Part shown: in pieces, positions 26,651-35,473 of the stretch
Position numbering within the stretch: the first letter of the stretch is position 1
Layout of the letters: the number at the start of each line of letters is the position of its first letter
Assembly: GCF_000382125.1 (NCBI RefSeq)
Contig: NZ_KB907547.1
Coordinates: 310,001-374,000, forward strand
Reading direction: 5' to 3'
Source of the DNA: Eudoraea adriatica DSM 19308
Lineage (GTDB): Bacteria; Bacteroidota; Bacteroidia; Flavobacteriales; Flavobacteriaceae
Length of the DNA stretch: 64,000 bases
Notes under the pieces: model-generated
What the model was told of the DNA's origin: nothing
Seen by the model: the letters and a program-made list of their open reading frames with translations, nothing else
Database searches by the model: none
Position numbers and translations under genes: made by a program

Positions 26651-28078
26651 ATGAATTTAAGCAGCTTTTTATTAATGAGACAAGAAATTGCTTTACTGCT
26701 AATTATCCTGCTACTTGTTATAGCCGAGATTTTCATCCCTAAAAGGAGAAAAGTTAGCATTGTACACCTTTCTGTTTTTTTGTTTGGCATACATGCCATT
26801 GTTGGTTTTTTTGAAATTGATGAAAGCACTTTATTTGGTGGAATGTTCCGCTCCAATAACCTGATTCACTTTTTTAAGAACGTATTGAACATTGGCGTCC
26901 TTATCCTATTGCTTCAGTCCGCCGACTGGATAGAGGAAAAAATAGTAAACCAGAATAAGGGTTCTGAATTCTTTATTCTATTGTTCTCTTCTTTATTAGG
27001 CATCTATTTTATGATATCAGCAGGTGATTTTCTGATGTTTTATTTGGGACTTGAGTTATCCACGCTCCCTGTAACTGCCCTTGCCGCTTATGAAACTATG
27101 AAAAGAATTTCAAGCGAATCGGGAATAAAGTTAATACTATCGTCCGCTCTTGCTTCCGGGGTTTCATTGTTTGGTATTTCTATGCTCTATGCTACAACCG
27201 GCTCTATTTATTTCAGTGAAATTGTCCAGGCACTCACTTCAACCAATCTAACTCTTCTGGGGATGGTACTGTTATTCGCCGGGATAAGTTTTAAAATTTC
27301 TCTTGTCCCCTTTCACTTTTGGACTGCTGATGTTTATGAAGGTGCCCCTATCAGTATTGCCTCTTATCTATCGGTTATATCAAAAGGTGCCGCCGTTTTC
27401 ATTTTAATGATCATCTTGTTTACTGTTCTGAAACCATTGGCCCCTATTTGGGAAAATATGATTTATACTATTGCCATCGCAACAATGTTTATTGGTAATT
27501 TATTCGCTTTAAGGCAACAAAATATGAAGCGTTTCCTGGCATTTTCGTCTATAGCCCAGGCAGGTTTTATTTTACTTGGGTTAATTGAAGGTTCTCAATT
27601 GGGCACAGCTACGGTGGTATACTTTGTGCTTATATACATATTCTCTAATTTGGCAGCTTTTGGTGTAGTACAAGCTATTTCTTTACAAACGGGTAAAGAG
27701 CGCATTAAAGACTATGAAGGTTTATACAGAACCAATCCAAACCTGAGTCTGGTGTTAATGCTTGCACTATTTTCTTTAGCCGGTATTCCTCCTGTGGCAG
27801 GATTTTTTGGAAAATTCTTCCTTTTTACTGCTGCAGCCAGTAAGGGGTTCTTCTTACTTGTATTCCTGGCAGTAGTAAATGTAACTATTTCCTTATATTA
27901 CTATTTGTTGGTTGTAAGGGCAATGTTTTTACGTAAAGGTGATAACCCTATTCCATTTTTCCGAAATAAAGTTTATATGAGAATTGGGTTGGTAATTACT
28001 GTGCTGGGTATTTTATTACTCGGCATATATAGTCCGCTATACGACTATATTTATGATTTAAGTAGTGCATTAAATTAA
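26651..28078 (+). CDS. nuoN: Complex I subunit N (antiporter-like)
   Basis: A 475-residue antiporter-like pumping subunit. Landmarks are FYLGLELSTLPVTALAAY, KISLVPFHFWTADVYEGAP and FSLAGIPPVAGFFGKF. It is the last recognised complex I gene. Its stop overlaps the start of the next small gene by one base (TAATG). Confidence 0.94.
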   Translation: MNLSSFLLMRQEIALLLIILLLVIAEIFIPKRRKVSIVHLSVFLFGIHAIVGFFEIDESTLFGGMFRSNNLIHFFKNVLNIGVLILLLQSADWIEEKIVNQNKGSEFFILLFSSLLGIYFMISAGDFLMFYLGLELSTLPVTALAAYETMKRISSESGIKLILSSALASGVSLFGISMLYATTGSIYFSEIVQALTSTNLTLLGMVLLFAGISFKISLVPFHFWTADVYEGAPISIASYLSVISKGAAVFILMIILFTVLKPLAPIWENMIYTIAIATMFIGNLFALRQQNMKRFLAFSSIAQAGFILLGLIEGSQLGTATVVYFVLIYIFSNLAAFGVVQAISLQTGKERIKDYEGLYRTNPNLSLVLMLALFSLAGIPPVAGFFGKFFLFTAAASKGFFLLVFLAVVNVTISLYYYLLVVRAMFLRKGDNPIPFFRNKVYMRIGLVITVLGILLLGIYSPLYDYIYDLSSALN

Positions 28079-28416
28079 TGGTTATGAGTTTAGGAGGTAA
28101 ACATTTATTTGGTAGTATTGAGGATACAAGGGTGACTTTTGTGGAAAAAAAAGTAACTGCAGAAAGGACAGAATTTTTAAAAAAGCTCCTGGAACACAAC
28201 GGGTTTGAAGTTCTTATTCAGGAAGAAAAAAGAACTTCAGAAGAAGAACCGCAATTATATACATTAGGGGTTACAGATATGGTATTTAACCCAACTATTT
28301 GGGTATACCAACGAAAACTCAAAACTTTTGACGGGCACAAAGTCACCCCGGATTATTGGGAACAGCGTTCGGAAAACACCCACCCGCAATATTGGAAAAC
28401 ACCTAAGGATAATTAG
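28078..28416 (+). CDS. Small soluble protein co-translated with nuoN, function unknown
   Basis: A 112-residue protein with no signal peptide, membrane segment or cysteine motif. I do not recognise the family. The N-terminal part (SLGGKHLFGSIEDTRVTFVEKK) and a predicted helix (ERTEFLKKLLEHNGF) are followed by strands, then an aromatic-rich C-terminus (IWVYQRKLKTFDGH, PDYWEQRSE, PQYWKTP). The start codon overlaps the nuoN stop by one base, so it is probably made together with complex I and may be an accessory or assembly factor. A second in-frame ATG two codons later is an equally plausible start. Confidence 0.7.
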   Translation: MVMSLGGKHLFGSIEDTRVTFVEKKVTAERTEFLKKLLEHNGFEVLIQEEKRTSEEEPQLYTLGVTDMVFNPTIWVYQRKLKTFDGHKVTPDYWEQRSENTHPQYWKTPKDN

Positions 28417-28538
28417 TCCTTCCAGAAGAATATCTGGATGATATTTCCCTGGTTGAATTTTAAATTTCATCGATTTTAACAGCAAATTAAGCCCCTATGG
28501 CAAGGTATTTGCTAAATTTACACCGTAGAATTACGGTA

Positions 28539-29186
28539 ATGAAACACCAATATTTACTTACATTATTTCTTTTGTCCGTTATTTGTTTAAACGCACAAAC
28601 TGATTTTCCAAGGACTCAGCCCTTAAATATAGAGGCCGATAAGAAATTGGATTTAAAAAGTAATCCCAATAGCGGAACCGCGCTAAAAATGCCATCGCTC
28701 CTGGATGATAGTGCCAATAGCAGTATCAGAGAAACCAAAAATTCAAGGAATGTAAAAATGCTTCCTGAAAAAGAGCTTAAACAAGCCGGTTTTGATTTGA
28801 AATTAGATACTAAAGTAGGTGAACGCCAGAATAACAACTCCAAAAAGCACTTTGGTGATATGTATTTGGGGGATGTAAAAACTGAAGGTAACTTTGTAGG
28901 CGTTGTTTGTCGGGACCATGAATATGTTGATGGTGATCGGGTAAGAGTCTATGTAAATGGAGAAGTCGCTGAGTACAATATCCTGCTTACGGCAGGTTTT
29001 AAAGGCATCAATATAGATCTGGAAAAAGGATTTAACCGATTGGATTTTGAAGCTCTAAACCAGGGAACTTCAGGGCCAAATACTGCTCAGGTAGATGTTT
29101 ATGATGAGAAAGGTGTATTAATTCATTCTAATCAATGGTTGCTTTCAACAGGCTCAAAAGCTTCATTAATTGTTGTAAAGAACTAA
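28539..29186 (+). CDS. Secreted protein of unknown function
   Basis: A 215-residue protein with a signal peptide (MKHQYLLTLFLLSVICLNAQ). I chose the internal ATG because it gives this leader; the in-frame ATG at 28497 does not. The first half of the mature protein is charged and low in structure. The second half (from about HFGDMYLGDVKTEGNF) looks like an all-beta domain with CRDHEYVDGDRVRVYVNGEV and GFNRLDFEALNQGTSG. I do not recognise a named family. It is convergent with the acylase gene, 11 bases apart. Confidence 0.75.
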   Translation: MKHQYLLTLFLLSVICLNAQTDFPRTQPLNIEADKKLDLKSNPNSGTALKMPSLLDDSANSSIRETKNSRNVKMLPEKELKQAGFDLKLDTKVGERQNNNSKKHFGDMYLGDVKTEGNFVGVVCRDHEYVDGDRVRVYVNGEVAEYNILLTAGFKGINIDLEKGFNRLDFEALNQGTSGPNTAQVDVYDEKGVLIHSNQWLLSTGSKASLIVVKN

Positions 29187-29197
29187 ACAAGCAGGTC

Positions 29198-31393
29198 TTA
29201 TTCCATCCCGGGCTTATATGAAATTTTTGCCCTTTTAAGCACATCCTCTTTGTAAAACGCTGCTTCTTTGAACTGTACTTTTGCGTATGGTATCGCCTGA
29301 TCATCAAAATGAGGTGATTCCGGATTGCCACTCTGACCACCGGCCAAAATTGTTTTAGCCTTAACTCTCGGACCAAATTCTACTACCGCTACAAAGCTAT
29401 TCCCCCTTGTTCCATAGATCTTTTTAGTATTGTTGTTGTATCTGGCGCCATAGGCAGCCAATGCTCCCCAGCGACCAGATGCAAACCCAATTGGCATGCT
29501 TGGTTTTTCATCATCAAATGCCTGCCTGATATCCCCATTTAAACGCTGATACCTGTTAACCTCACCCCACGGTATATTCCAATTCCCGAAATCACTTTCC
29601 AACTGGGATACTACCTCCTTAAAAATAGATATGCGCTCATCTATTGGCGATTCCGAGCCGAAATACGAGATTAATTCCATATTATTCATCGGGGCAGGCC
29701 TATTGCCTTTTTTACTGTACAAAGTGCCATAGAAATGAGCCAGGGTCATGGCTACAGATTCTTCCGATGTTCTGTAATCCCATCTACGCAAAATGTCAAT
29801 TGCACCTGAAAGTTCAGGAGATCGGGCACCGGCTTCATCATAAGCAGATACTAACCCGGGAATTAATTTTGCAAAAGAGGGCAGATACGAATCATAAGCT
29901 AAAGCAATAAGGCTGTCAATTGTATATCCTTTTCTATCCTTTAACAGTTGAATAGCATGAACCCCCCGAAAATTTTCGCGGTCAATAGACATGTATTTGG
30001 GATAATTTTCACGCCTTGGACTATATTCCAGGGCAGATGTAAAAGGCGTGGAATTGCAATTTTGAATCCATCCGTTTTCAGGATTCAGCACCAGAATATT
30101 TTCATCTACTGTATGTAGTCCCTTCCAGTCAGTCTTAGGGTCACTGCCATCAACCGGTTGGGTATAATCAAAAATGGTATCCCGAACCGGTACAAAATTC
30201 CCATGAAAATATGCAATATTCCCATCTGCATCTGCATACACCGTATTATTTGAGGAGTTGGTACGAATATCCATCATCTTGCGAAAACCACCATAACTAC
30301 TTTGTTTTGTTCTTATAAAGGACTGCTCCAGTGCCTTTACAGGTTCCCACATCATGGCAGAAGCCACAGGCGAATCATTCATTATATGCGTAATGGGCCC
30401 GTGATGGGTGCTATAAACAGGGAATTTATTTTCTTTAATTCCTTCTTTATCCTTAAACTTTAAAACGATTTCCGTTTGAGTCACTGGTCGTAATTCCTCT
30501 CCATATACATAAAAGAGTTTCTTCTCCTTTTCTACAAATACCTCAACAAATTCGTCCATAACATCTGTATAGGTAGAGGTATGCATCCATCCTGTTTTCT
30601 CATTAAATCCCTGGTAGACAAAAAACTGTCCCCAGGTTACTGCTCCGTAAGCATTGAGACCTTCTTCACTTACCATATGAACTTCTCCCCTGAAATAAAA
30701 AGAAGTATGCGGATTTATGAGTAACATTGCGTTACCACTCTGGGTCAATTTTCCTGAAATAGCTATGCCATTAGACCCCTGAGGTTCCAATTCTTGCTCA
30801 CTTTTTTTTATCCGGGCTGCTTCCGCCATTCCTAATGCTCTGCCATCTTCATAAAAAGCACTTATTTTCTCTGTACTAATTCGTTCAATATCACCACCAA
30901 TAGAGCCCTCGCTAAAATACATCGGCATCCAGGGTTCAAATCGGCTTAACAACTTAGGTTTCACTTCAGGGTGGGTATATAGAAAGTAATTGATCCCGTC
31001 CGCAAATGCATCACAGAGTTTTTTTAACCAATCCGGACTTTTATTATAATTAGCAATGGCCTCTTCCCTACTCATAAACATTTTGGCACGCAAGTCACTG
31101 TACAATGCTTCTTTTCCCTCAACTTCTGCCAATCTGCCAATTGCCCAAATATAATTCTGTTCTACCCGGTTAAAGTCGTCTTCGCATTGGGCATATAGTA
31201 GTCCAAACACGGCATCCGCATCAGTTTTGCCATAAATATGCGGCACCCCAAAATCGTCTCTGATAATTGTTATGTTTTCCGCTTGTTCCTTCCATTTATC
31301 AATTTCGGATTGCCCTTGCGCGGTTTTACAGGAATTATTAAGTACCAGGGATAGAACTAAAAAGTATTTAAGAAAGGAAAAATTAATAGACAT
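29198..31393 (-). CDS. Penicillin-acylase-family amidase, probable lipoprotein
   Basis: A 731-residue Ntn hydrolase of the penicillin/acyl-homoserine-lactone acylase family, which hydrolyses amide bonds of acylated substrates after autocatalytic cleavage into alpha and beta chains. The N-terminus is hydrophobic and ends LNNSC, a relaxed lipobox with Cys22. The expected beta-chain nucleophile is Ser207 in QGSNGIAISG, where self-cleavage would occur after Gly206. Downstream NPHTSFYFRGE and GNSFVAVVEFG segments fit the family. The substrate could be a beta-lactam, an acyl-homoserine lactone or an N-acyl lipid; the sequence does not decide. The PhnA-domain gene lies 35 bases upstream on the same strand. 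Confidence 0.88.
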   Translation of the reverse strand: MSINFSFLKYFLVLSLVLNNSCKTAQGQSEIDKWKEQAENITIIRDDFGVPHIYGKTDADAVFGLLYAQCEDDFNRVEQNYIWAIGRLAEVEGKEALYSDLRAKMFMSREEAIANYNKSPDWLKKLCDAFADGINYFLYTHPEVKPKLLSRFEPWMPMYFSEGSIGGDIERISTEKISAFYEDGRALGMAEAARIKKSEQELEPQGSNGIAISGKLTQSGNAMLLINPHTSFYFRGEVHMVSEEGLNAYGAVTWGQFFVYQGFNEKTGWMHTSTYTDVMDEFVEVFVEKEKKLFYVYGEELRPVTQTEIVLKFKDKEGIKENKFPVYSTHHGPITHIMNDSPVASAMMWEPVKALEQSFIRTKQSSYGGFRKMMDIRTNSSNNTVYADADGNIAYFHGNFVPVRDTIFDYTQPVDGSDPKTDWKGLHTVDENILVLNPENGWIQNCNSTPFTSALEYSPRRENYPKYMSIDRENFRGVHAIQLLKDRKGYTIDSLIALAYDSYLPSFAKLIPGLVSAYDEAGARSPELSGAIDILRRWDYRTSEESVAMTLAHFYGTLYSKKGNRPAPMNNMELISYFGSESPIDERISIFKEVVSQLESDFGNWNIPWGEVNRYQRLNGDIRQAFDDEKPSMPIGFASGRWGALAAYGARYNNNTKKIYGTRGNSFVAVVEFGPRVKAKTILAGGQSGNPESPHFDDQAIPYAKVQFKEAAFYKEDVLKRAKISYKPGME

Positions 31394-31428
31394 TATATGT
31401 ATTTATATTAGAGTTAAGCAGCATAGTC

Positions 31429-31638
31429 CTAGGCTTTCTTCAAAAACCGGGTTTTAAGAACAATCTGACTTTTACCTATTTTACATTCCACTTCCTGTGG
31501 ATTATTTGTTAATCTTATATTCTTAATTATATTGCCCCGTTTCAGGGTTTTGGACATCCCCTTAATCTTCAAGTCTTTGATAACATGCACATTATCGCCA
31601 TCTTCAAGTGCATTTCCGTTACTGTCTTTTGAGGCCAT
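31429..31638 (-). CDS. PhnA-domain small protein (C-terminal domain only)
   Basis: A 69-residue protein matching the C-terminal domain of PhnA/YjdM: VIKDLKIKGMSKTLKRGNIIKNIRL and ECKIGKSQIVLKTRFLKKA. The zinc-ribbon half of E. coli YjdM is absent. Despite the historical name, a role in phosphonate use is not established, and no phn genes are nearby. Confidence 0.8.
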   Translation of the reverse strand: MASKDSNGNALEDGDNVHVIKDLKIKGMSKTLKRGNIIKNIRLTNNPQEVECKIGKSQIVLKTRFLKKA

Positions 31639-31789
31639 AAGTTGATTTTAGTATTCGTGAAATTAAAAGGTTTATAAGTTATATGCTAATTCTTCCTTAA
31701 AATAACACCCGCTCTTAGAGTTTTAGTCATTAGAGGACAATTTTACTGTAAATTGCACTTTTTCATATCAAAATACAGATCAATCTCCA

Positions 31790-33526
31790 ATGTCCGATAA
31801 AAGAGTAAGTATCCTTAAAGCATTTAAAACCATTATTTGGCCCAGAAGGAACCTGGTTTTAATAGGTTTGGCATTGATAATAATTAGCAAGGCAGCCAGT
31901 TTTGTGGCACCCATGTCGCTTAAATATTTAATGGATGACATTATCCCAAACAAAGATCTGGAATTCCTTAAGATGCTCCTGGGAATAGTAATATTCGCAA
32001 TTTTAATACAGTCCGTAACCTCTTTTCTTTTAACCAAGATACTTAGCGTACAGGCCCAATATATGATTTCTGAATTGCGGGCGCAGGTACAGAAGAAAAT
32101 TTTATCCCTGCCAATTCGGTTTTTTGACAATACGAAATCGGGCGAATTGGTCTCAAGAATTATGACTGATGTGGAAGGCGTTCGAAATCTAATAGGTACC
32201 GGCTTAGTGCAATTGGTAGGAGGAACAATTACTGCTGTGGTATCTTTAATCCTGCTGTTAAACATCAGTCCTAGTATGACCCTATTTGCATTAATTCCGC
32301 TTGCTATTTTTGCCGTAATCGCCCTAAAAGCCTTTAAAGTTATCCGGCCAATATTCAGGAATAGGGGCAAAATTAATGCTGAAGTTACAGGCAGACTTAC
32401 AGAAACATTGGGTGGCATTAGGGTTATAAAAGGCTTTAACGCAGAAGAGCAGGAGCATGGTGTTTTTGAAGAAGGTGTCCTTCGATTGTTTGAAAATGTA
32501 AAAAGAAGCCTTACTGCAACAGCATTTATGACCAGTTCTTCTACATTTCTTCTGGGGCTCGCCACTACGGGTATAATGGGTATGGGAGGCTATAAAATTA
32601 TGATTGATGAACTCACAGTCGGCGAATTTTTGACCTTTACTTTCCTCTTGGGATTAATGATTGCCCCCATAGTGCAGATGAGCAATATTGGAAGTCAGCT
32701 TACCGAAGCTCTGGCGGGTCTGGACAGAACAGAAGAATTGATGAATATGCAGCCCGAATCTAATGAAGAGGTCCGCACATTGACACTCAATGGCATAAAG
32801 GGAGATATGGTATTTGACTCTGTTTCATTTGCCTATGAAGAAGAAAAAGAAGTTATTCATGATGTTAGTTTTAAGGTAGACGCAGGTACTGTAGTAGCCC
32901 TTGTTGGAAGTTCGGGTTCGGGGAAAAGCACCATAGCCGGACTTGCGGCTAGTTTCCTGAACCAGCAAAGCGGAACAATAACTGTTGATGGCCAGGATTT
33001 GGCCCGGGTAGATCTTAATAGTTTTAGGAAACACTTAGGTGTTGTTTTACAGGACGATTTTTTATTTGAAGGAACTATACGCGAAAATATTTTGTTTCCA
33101 AGACCCAGCGCTTCTGAAGAACAATTGCAGGAAGCAGTGGAAGCGGCTTATGTTGATGAGTTTACAGATAGATTTGAAGATGGTTTAGATACACTCATAG
33201 GAGAGCGGGGTATAAAACTCTCAGGCGGCCAAAGGCAGCGCATAGCAATTGCGCGAGCAGTGCTGGCTGATCCCCGTATTTTAATTTTAGATGAAGCAAC
33301 CTCAAATCTTGACACTGAAAGTGAAGCTTTAATCCAAAAAAGTTTATCGCATCTAACTGAAGGCAGGACAACCTTTGTAATTGCGCATCGATTGAGCACC
33401 ATTAGAAAAGCTGATCAGATTTTGGTGATTGAGAATGGCAGAATTGCAGAACAAGGAACTCATGAATCCCTGATTGCTGCAAAAGGGAGGTATTATAATT
33501 TATTTACTTACCAGGCCAGAATATAA
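31790..33526 (+). CDS. ABC exporter, fused permease and ATPase (MsbA-like)
   Basis: A 578-residue half-transporter with an N-terminal six-helix membrane domain (about 15-310) and a C-terminal ATPase. Walker A is GSSGSGKST (about 372-380), the signature LSGGQRQRIA is near 476, and Walker B ILILDEATSNLD is near 497. The H-loop is in VIAHRLSTI. It should act as a homodimer exporting lipid or a hydrophobic compound; MsbA-like lipid A export is possible but unproven. It is convergent with the nifU-like gene. Confidence 0.9.
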   Translation: MSDKRVSILKAFKTIIWPRRNLVLIGLALIIISKAASFVAPMSLKYLMDDIIPNKDLEFLKMLLGIVIFAILIQSVTSFLLTKILSVQAQYMISELRAQVQKKILSLPIRFFDNTKSGELVSRIMTDVEGVRNLIGTGLVQLVGGTITAVVSLILLLNISPSMTLFALIPLAIFAVIALKAFKVIRPIFRNRGKINAEVTGRLTETLGGIRVIKGFNAEEQEHGVFEEGVLRLFENVKRSLTATAFMTSSSTFLLGLATTGIMGMGGYKIMIDELTVGEFLTFTFLLGLMIAPIVQMSNIGSQLTEALAGLDRTEELMNMQPESNEEVRTLTLNGIKGDMVFDSVSFAYEEEKEVIHDVSFKVDAGTVVALVGSSGSGKSTIAGLAASFLNQQSGTITVDGQDLARVDLNSFRKHLGVVLQDDFLFEGTIRENILFPRPSASEEQLQEAVEAAYVDEFTDRFEDGLDTLIGERGIKLSGGQRQRIAIARAVLADPRILILDEATSNLDTESEALIQKSLSHLTEGRTTFVIAHRLSTIRKADQILVIENGRIAEQGTHESLIAAKGRYYNLFTYQARI

Positions 33527-33585
33527 TTCCTAAGATTAATCTGAAATTAGCTGTTATGAAAGGCAGATCATAACCGGTTAATTCT

Positions 33586-33831
33586 TTAGCCAATATTGAT
33601 GACTTTTTCTATTTGTGGTGCATGCTTTTTAATTGTCATTTCTACCCCACTCTTCAGTGTCATTTGGTTAACGCTGCAACCCACACAATTTCCTTCCAGC
33701 CTTACTGTTACCAACTTATCCTCAGCAATAGATACTAATGCAATATCGCCACCATCACTTTGTAAAAAAGGGCGAATTTCATCTAACGCTTTTTCAACGG
33801 CAATTTTCAGTTCCTCTGACGTCATGATCAT
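33586..33831 (-). CDS. NifU C-terminal-domain Fe-S scaffold protein
   Basis: An 81-residue protein equal to the NifU/Nfu C-terminal domain, which holds a [4Fe-4S] cluster between two subunits. The cluster motif is CVGC (Cys49 and Cys52). The family stretch RPFLQSDGGDIALV is intact. Its ATG overlaps the mrp stop by 4 bases, so the two are one operon and probably one Fe-S assembly pathway. The ATG two codons later is an alternative start. Confidence 0.9.
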   Translation of the reverse strand: MIMTSEELKIAVEKALDEIRPFLQSDGGDIALVSIAEDKLVTVRLEGNCVGCSVNQMTLKSGVEMTIKKHAPQIEKVINIG

Positions 33832-34967
33832 TTCTTTTTAACAGCAGCACAACCTGCCATAGTCGTTATTTTAATGGCTTCAGTAGGGGGTAAACTTTTA
33901 TTTCGCAATACAACTTCCTGAACCACATTCTTAGTAAGTTCTTCAAATGCTTTTTCTATAGGGGTGGCTGTTTGAAGAGCGGCAGGCCTTCCAACATCTC
34001 CGGCCTCACGAATACTTTGAACCAATGGTATTTCACCTAAAAAGGGTACTTTAAGGTCGGTGGCCAGATTTTTCGCGCCGGATTTTCCAAAAATGTAATA
34101 TTTGTTGTCCGGAAGTTCCTCCGGAGTAAAGTAAGCCATATTTTCAACAATTCCTAAAACCGGCACATTGATCGCTTCCTGCTGAAACATTGCTACCCCT
34201 TTACGCGCGTCGGCCAATGCAACCTCCTGGGGTGTACTTACTATTACAGCACCTGTTACCGGCATAGATTGCATAATGCTTAAGTGTATATCTCCCGTTC
34301 CGGGCGGCAAATCAACCAGCATAAAATCTAATTCCTCCCAATGTGCATCAAAAATCATCTGATTTAAGGCTTTTGAAGCCATGGGTCCTCTCCAGATAAC
34401 AGCCTGATTAGGTTGCGTAAAAAAACCTATAGACAAAAGCTTGACTCCAAAGTTTTCTACCGGTAACATTTTTGAATTACCGTTAATATTGGTTGCCAAT
34501 GGTTTTTCCGTGGCAACATCAAACATAATGGGCATGGAGGGACCATAGATATCTGCATCTAGCAGACCAACTTTAAATCCCATTTTTGCCAGAGTAACTG
34601 CCAAATTAGCCGTAATTGTTGATTTTCCAACGCCACCTTTCCCAGAAGCCACAGCAATGATATTTTGTATTCCCGGTATTGGTTTCCCCTTAATTTCATT
34701 AGTCTTAGGCTTAGCCGGCGTATCAACTTTGATATTTACAGTAATTTTTGCCTTTTCATAAACCTCCCTGTGAATTGCCTTGAGTATTTCTACTTCGGTT
34801 TTCTTCCTTGCCTGTAAACTCGGGTTGTTAATGGTAATATCTACCACAACTTCATCACCAAAAACCTGTATATTATTTACCGCACCACTTTCAACCATAT
34901 TCATTCCCTCACCCGGAACTGTAATATTTTCAAGGGCTTTTAGTATTTCTTTCTTATCCAACTTCAT
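33828..34967 (-). CDS. Mrp/ApbC-family Fe-S carrier ATPase
   Basis: A 379-residue P-loop ATPase that assembles or carries Fe-S clusters. An N-terminal DUF59/MIP18 domain (about 5-80) precedes the deviant Walker A GKGGVGKST (109-117). VDLPPGTGD marks the later switch region. The CxxC expected after ENMAYF in typical ApbC/Nbp35 proteins is replaced by TPEELPD here. A single Cys remains near the C-terminus (TMAGCAAVKK). The NifU-type gene follows with a 4-base overlap. Confidence 0.88.
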   Translation of the reverse strand: MKLDKKEILKALENITVPGEGMNMVESGAVNNIQVFGDEVVVDITINNPSLQARKKTEVEILKAIHREVYEKAKITVNIKVDTPAKPKTNEIKGKPIPGIQNIIAVASGKGGVGKSTITANLAVTLAKMGFKVGLLDADIYGPSMPIMFDVATEKPLATNINGNSKMLPVENFGVKLLSIGFFTQPNQAVIWRGPMASKALNQMIFDAHWEELDFMLVDLPPGTGDIHLSIMQSMPVTGAVIVSTPQEVALADARKGVAMFQQEAINVPVLGIVENMAYFTPEELPDNKYYIFGKSGAKNLATDLKVPFLGEIPLVQSIREAGDVGRPAALQTATPIEKAFEELTKNVVQEVVLRNKSLPPTEAIKITTMAGCAAVKKK

Positions 34968-35010
34968 GAACTAGGGTATTTATCTCTTTATATAAAATGA
35001 TTCTAAACAA

Positions 35011-35018
35011 CAAAGATA
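35011..35018 (-). promoter_or_regulatory. Candidate -7 box (TATCTTTG) of the mrp-nifU operon
   Basis: The minus strand reads TATCTTTG, matching TAnnTTTG, 43 bases upstream of the mrp start. No convincing -33 element was found. Confidence 0.4.
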
Positions 35019-35121
35019 GGTTATAGGTGTGAAAGTATAAAGTTGTAATATTGAAAAGGATAATATTAATAAAATTGACATCTTAAGTTAAGGTGGCATT
35101 ACTATTCTTAATACAATCCTA

Positions 35122-35469
35122 CTACAAGGTCCCGGGGGGTAATTCTTTGGCGGGATCCCAGAAGTATTCTTCAAAATTCACAATTTGATTATCCTGTATT
35201 TCGAGACCTTCATTTTCCAGCAATTGTTGCATTAAATTGGTGCCTTCGAAGTGATGTTTTCCGGTTAATAAACCTTTTCTATTTACAACCCTGTGTGCCG
35301 GGACACCCTCAATTGCACCTGCTCCATTCATAGCCCAGCCCACCATTCGGGCACTCCTTGCAGCTCCCAGGTATTTCGCGATTGCTCCATAAGAGGTAAC
35401 CCTTCCAAAAGGAATTTGTTTAGAGACCTGGTAAACTTTTTGAAAGAAGTTTTGGTTTTCCGGTTTCAT
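35122..35469 (-). CDS. Alkyltransferase-like (ATL) DNA-binding protein
   Basis: A 115-residue protein related to the DNA-binding domain of O6-alkylguanine-DNA alkyltransferase. The active-site PCHRV is PAHRV here (Ala58 replaces the alkyl-acceptor Cys). So it cannot repair by alkyl transfer and should instead flag alkylated bases for other repair, as known ATL proteins do. The helix-turn-helix stretch (GRVTSYGAIAKYLG) with Tyr27 and the RSARMVGWAMN segment with the conserved Arg are intact. It is the third gene of trmB-lysE-ATL, with gaps of 3 and 4 bases. Confidence 0.9.
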   Translation of the reverse strand: MKPENQNFFQKVYQVSKQIPFGRVTSYGAIAKYLGAARSARMVGWAMNGAGAIEGVPAHRVVNRKGLLTGKHHFEGTNLMQQLLENEGLEIQDNQIVNFEEYFWDPAKELPPGTL

Positions 35470-35473
35470 AACA

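Noticed and set aside
31780-32565. A 261-codon minus-strand frame inside the ABC exporter gene
   Set aside because: It is antisense to a clear ABC transporter with intact Walker and signature motifs; the translation resembles nothing known.
33553-33574. Inverted repeat GTTATGA/TCATAAC between the ABC exporter and the nifU-like gene
   Set aside because: The arms are short and no T run follows; too weak to call a terminator.
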